A stretch of DNA of 6,626 nt, taken from positions 1 to 6,626 of the forward strand of contig JBGPBY010000417.1 in assembly GCA_041481485.1 (NCBI GenBank), written 5' to 3'. Source of the stretch: JBGPBY01 sp041481485. GTDB lineage: Bacteria; Acidobacteriota; Terriglobia; 20CM-2-55-15. Under the pieces are notes generated by a model. The model was not told the DNA's origin, ran no database searches, and saw nothing but the letters and a program-made list of their open reading frames with translations. How positions within the stretch are numbered: the first letter of the stretch is position 1; every line of letters begins with the position of its first letter. This document shows positions 5,512 to 6,626 of the stretch, one piece after another. The translations under genes and the position numbers were made by a program.

Positions 5512-6279
5512 TCACTTGACCAGGCGGCGCGTCATGGATTTTCGCGACCATGGAAGCAACACGGCCAGCCACACCAACAGAATTGGGAATGCCTGAACTT
5601 GCAGTGGAAAACCCAGCGTGAGTGTTCTCACCAATGAAACGACGGATGTGAGGGGCAAAGCCCAGGCCAGCCACTGAAGAACGCGTGGCAGGTTTTCCAT
5701 GGGAAAGAAAATTCCGCAGAACAGAAACATCGGAAAGATCAGCAGATATTGCGGGTAGGAAATATCTTCGATGGTCCGCGATCTTGCAGCAACGAGCACT
5801 CCCAATCCCGCGAAAATAAACGCGCACCCAAAGCAGAGTGGCAGGGCCATCAATGCGCCGGCTGCGGAGAAGTCTCCCAGTGCTGTTCCGATGAGCAGTA
5901 CCGCCAAAGATGCAAATGTGGCCTTTGTCGAATCCCAGATGACCTCCGCCCAAAGCACTTCCGACAGTGTGATCGGCGTGGTCGCGATCGCCTGGAATAC
6001 CCGTTGATAGTACATTCGGATAAAGCTTCCGTACGCAGCTTCGAAGAATGCCTGGAACAAAATCGTTTGTCCGACAATACCCGCGAAAATGAATTGGCGG
6101 TAGCTGACAGTGGCGTGATCGATCTCGACCGTTTTGACGATGCCGCCGAGTCCAAAGCCAAAAGCGATCAGGTAAAGCAGCGGTTCCACAAATGTCGTCA
6201 CGACCGAATAGAGGAGACTCTTTCGATAGACATCGAAATAGCGCAGCCACACGCAGCGGATACCCCACCATGCCGTCAT
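5512..6279 (-). CDS. ABC-2 type transporter permease (NodJ-like)
   Basis: This 255-residue integral membrane protein has about six hydrophobic helices: roughly 24-45, 61-79, 117-137, 142-163, 177-194 and 229-244. The order and motifs fit ABC-2 permeases of the NodJ/drug-exporter type: LRYFDVYRKSLLYSVVTTFVEP at the start, FIFAGIVGQTILFQAFFE in the middle, and FCGIFFPMENLP followed by LQWLAWALPLTSVV in the conserved C-terminal part. With the adjacent ATPase it would form a plasma-membrane exporter; the substrate (polysaccharide, lipid-linked or small molecule) cannot be told. The ATG at 6277-6279 overlaps the ATPase stop as ATGA and follows GGAG about eight bases upstream, which argues for translational coupling. 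A longer frame from 6348 would run 23 codons into the ATPase gene and is rejected. The gene ends beside the inverted palindromic repeat. Confidence 0.9.
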   Translation of the reverse strand: MTAWWGIRCVWLRYFDVYRKSLLYSVVTTFVEPLLYLIAFGFGLGGIVKTVEIDHATVSYRQFIFAGIVGQTILFQAFFEAAYGSFIRMYYQRVFQAIATTPITLSEVLWAEVIWDSTKATFASLAVLLIGTALGDFSAAGALMALPLCFGCAFIFAGLGVLVAARSRTIEDISYPQYLLIFPMFLFCGIFFPMENLPRVLQWLAWALPLTSVVSLVRTLTLGFPLQVQAFPILLVWLAVLLPWSRKSMTRRLVK

Positions 6280-6626
6280 TCGCCGTTCTCCAGACGCGAA
6301 CCGGTCAGCCGGAGATAAACGTCTTCCAGATTCGGAGGCCGTTTCCACGAAACACCTCTGCGGATTTCCTCCTCAATTTCGCCGTTACCCATGTGTTTCA
6401 GGATCAAATCGGAAGGCGGACCGCAATCGAGTATTTTGCCACGCGAAAGAATGGCAACACGATCGCAGAGCCTCTGTGCTTCTTCCATATAGTGGGTTGA
6501 AAGCAGAATCGCGGTGCCTTTCGCCCTCTCTTCGGAAAGGATGTCCCAGACCACTCGGCGGACCTCGGGATCGAGGCCGGTGGTTGGCTCATCGAGAATC
6601 CAGACTTTCGGTTGGCTGACCAGAGA
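6276..6626 (-). CDS. ABC transporter ATP-binding protein, C-terminal part (NodI/CcmA-like)
   Basis: The frame runs from the window edge to a TGA at 6276-6278 and gives 116 residues; the N-terminal part with Walker A, and probably the signature loop, lies outside. Walker B and D-loop are seen as VWILDEPTTGLDPEVRR (from residue 8), followed by the H-loop as LLSTHYMEEAQRLCDRVAIL and the typical GKILDCGPPSDLI. The HYMEEAQRLCDR form and the short C-terminal extension (RPPNLEDVYLRLTG) fit the NodI/daunorubicin-resistance type of exporter ATPase. It would energise the downstream ABC-2 permease, with which it shares an ATGA overlap; the two are certainly in one operon. The GTG at 6554 lies inside the ATPase domain and is not a start. 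All visible catalytic residues are intact. Confidence 0.92.
   Translation of the reverse strand, partial: SLVSQPKVWILDEPTTGLDPEVRRVVWDILSEERAKGTAILLSTHYMEEAQRLCDRVAILSRGKILDCGPPSDLILKHMGNGEIEEEIRRGVSWKRPPNLEDVYLRLTGSRLENGE

Noticed and set aside
5444..6271. 275-codon minus-strand frame overlapping the ABC permease
   Set aside because: The permease frame 5512-6279 has the proper membrane helices and ATGA coupling; the other frame runs into the palindromic repeat and has no family match.
6280..6348. Upstream start extending the ABC permease by 23 residues
   Set aside because: The extension overlaps the ATPase coding end and is polar and unlike the family; the ATG at 6277-6279 has a Shine-Dalgarno and an ATGA overlap.

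Overview
The window suggests a soil acidobacterium, probably close to the Solibacter/Bryobacter group. The reasons are a TIGR03435-type tail, a DUF6152-like fragment, a large secreted protein built from carboxypeptidase-regulatory-like repeats, Gly/Arg-rich linkers after signal peptides, and moderately GC-rich DNA with short palindromic repeats. No rRNA, tRNA, CRISPR array, integrase or transposase was seen. The taxonomic call is an inference.

Layout: positions 1-1333 look like decaying accessory DNA. They hold the 3' end of a DUF6152-like gene (+), a C-terminal relic of a CPBP intramembrane protease (-), and a degraded TIGR03435-family relic (-). From 1471 to 3123 lies an intact 550-residue secreted multi-repeat beta-sandwich protein (+), followed by a doubtful 35-residue signal-peptide-like ORF. 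A toxin-antitoxin-like pair occupies 3452-4000: an intact DUF433 antitoxin-like gene, apparently leaderless, and a frame-disrupted DUF5615 PIN-like toxin. From 4241 to 5218 lies a secreted metallo-beta-lactamase-fold protein that has lost most of its metal ligands. It has its own plausible promoter and the best Shine-Dalgarno site in the window. From 5512 to the window end, on the minus strand, lie an ABC-2 permease and the C-terminal part of its ATPase (NodI/NodJ-like export pair), overlapping by ATGA.

The 294-base gap between the convergent MBL and ABC genes is almost entirely filled by two inverted copies of a palindromic repeat (5243-5362 and 5402-5507). Each copy is bounded by TTCCCAGCC/GGCTGGGAA and carries two tetraloop hairpins. 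The hairpin stems show a compensatory base-pair change between copies. A third, partial copy lies at 4116-4157, just upstream of the MBL promoter.

No clearly new multi-gene system is visible. The items most worth following up are the paired palindromic element, the MBL pseudoenzyme, and the intact antitoxin beside a broken toxin. The genes do not form one pathway: only the DUF433/DUF5615 pair and the ABC pair are functionally linked by overlap and family knowledge.
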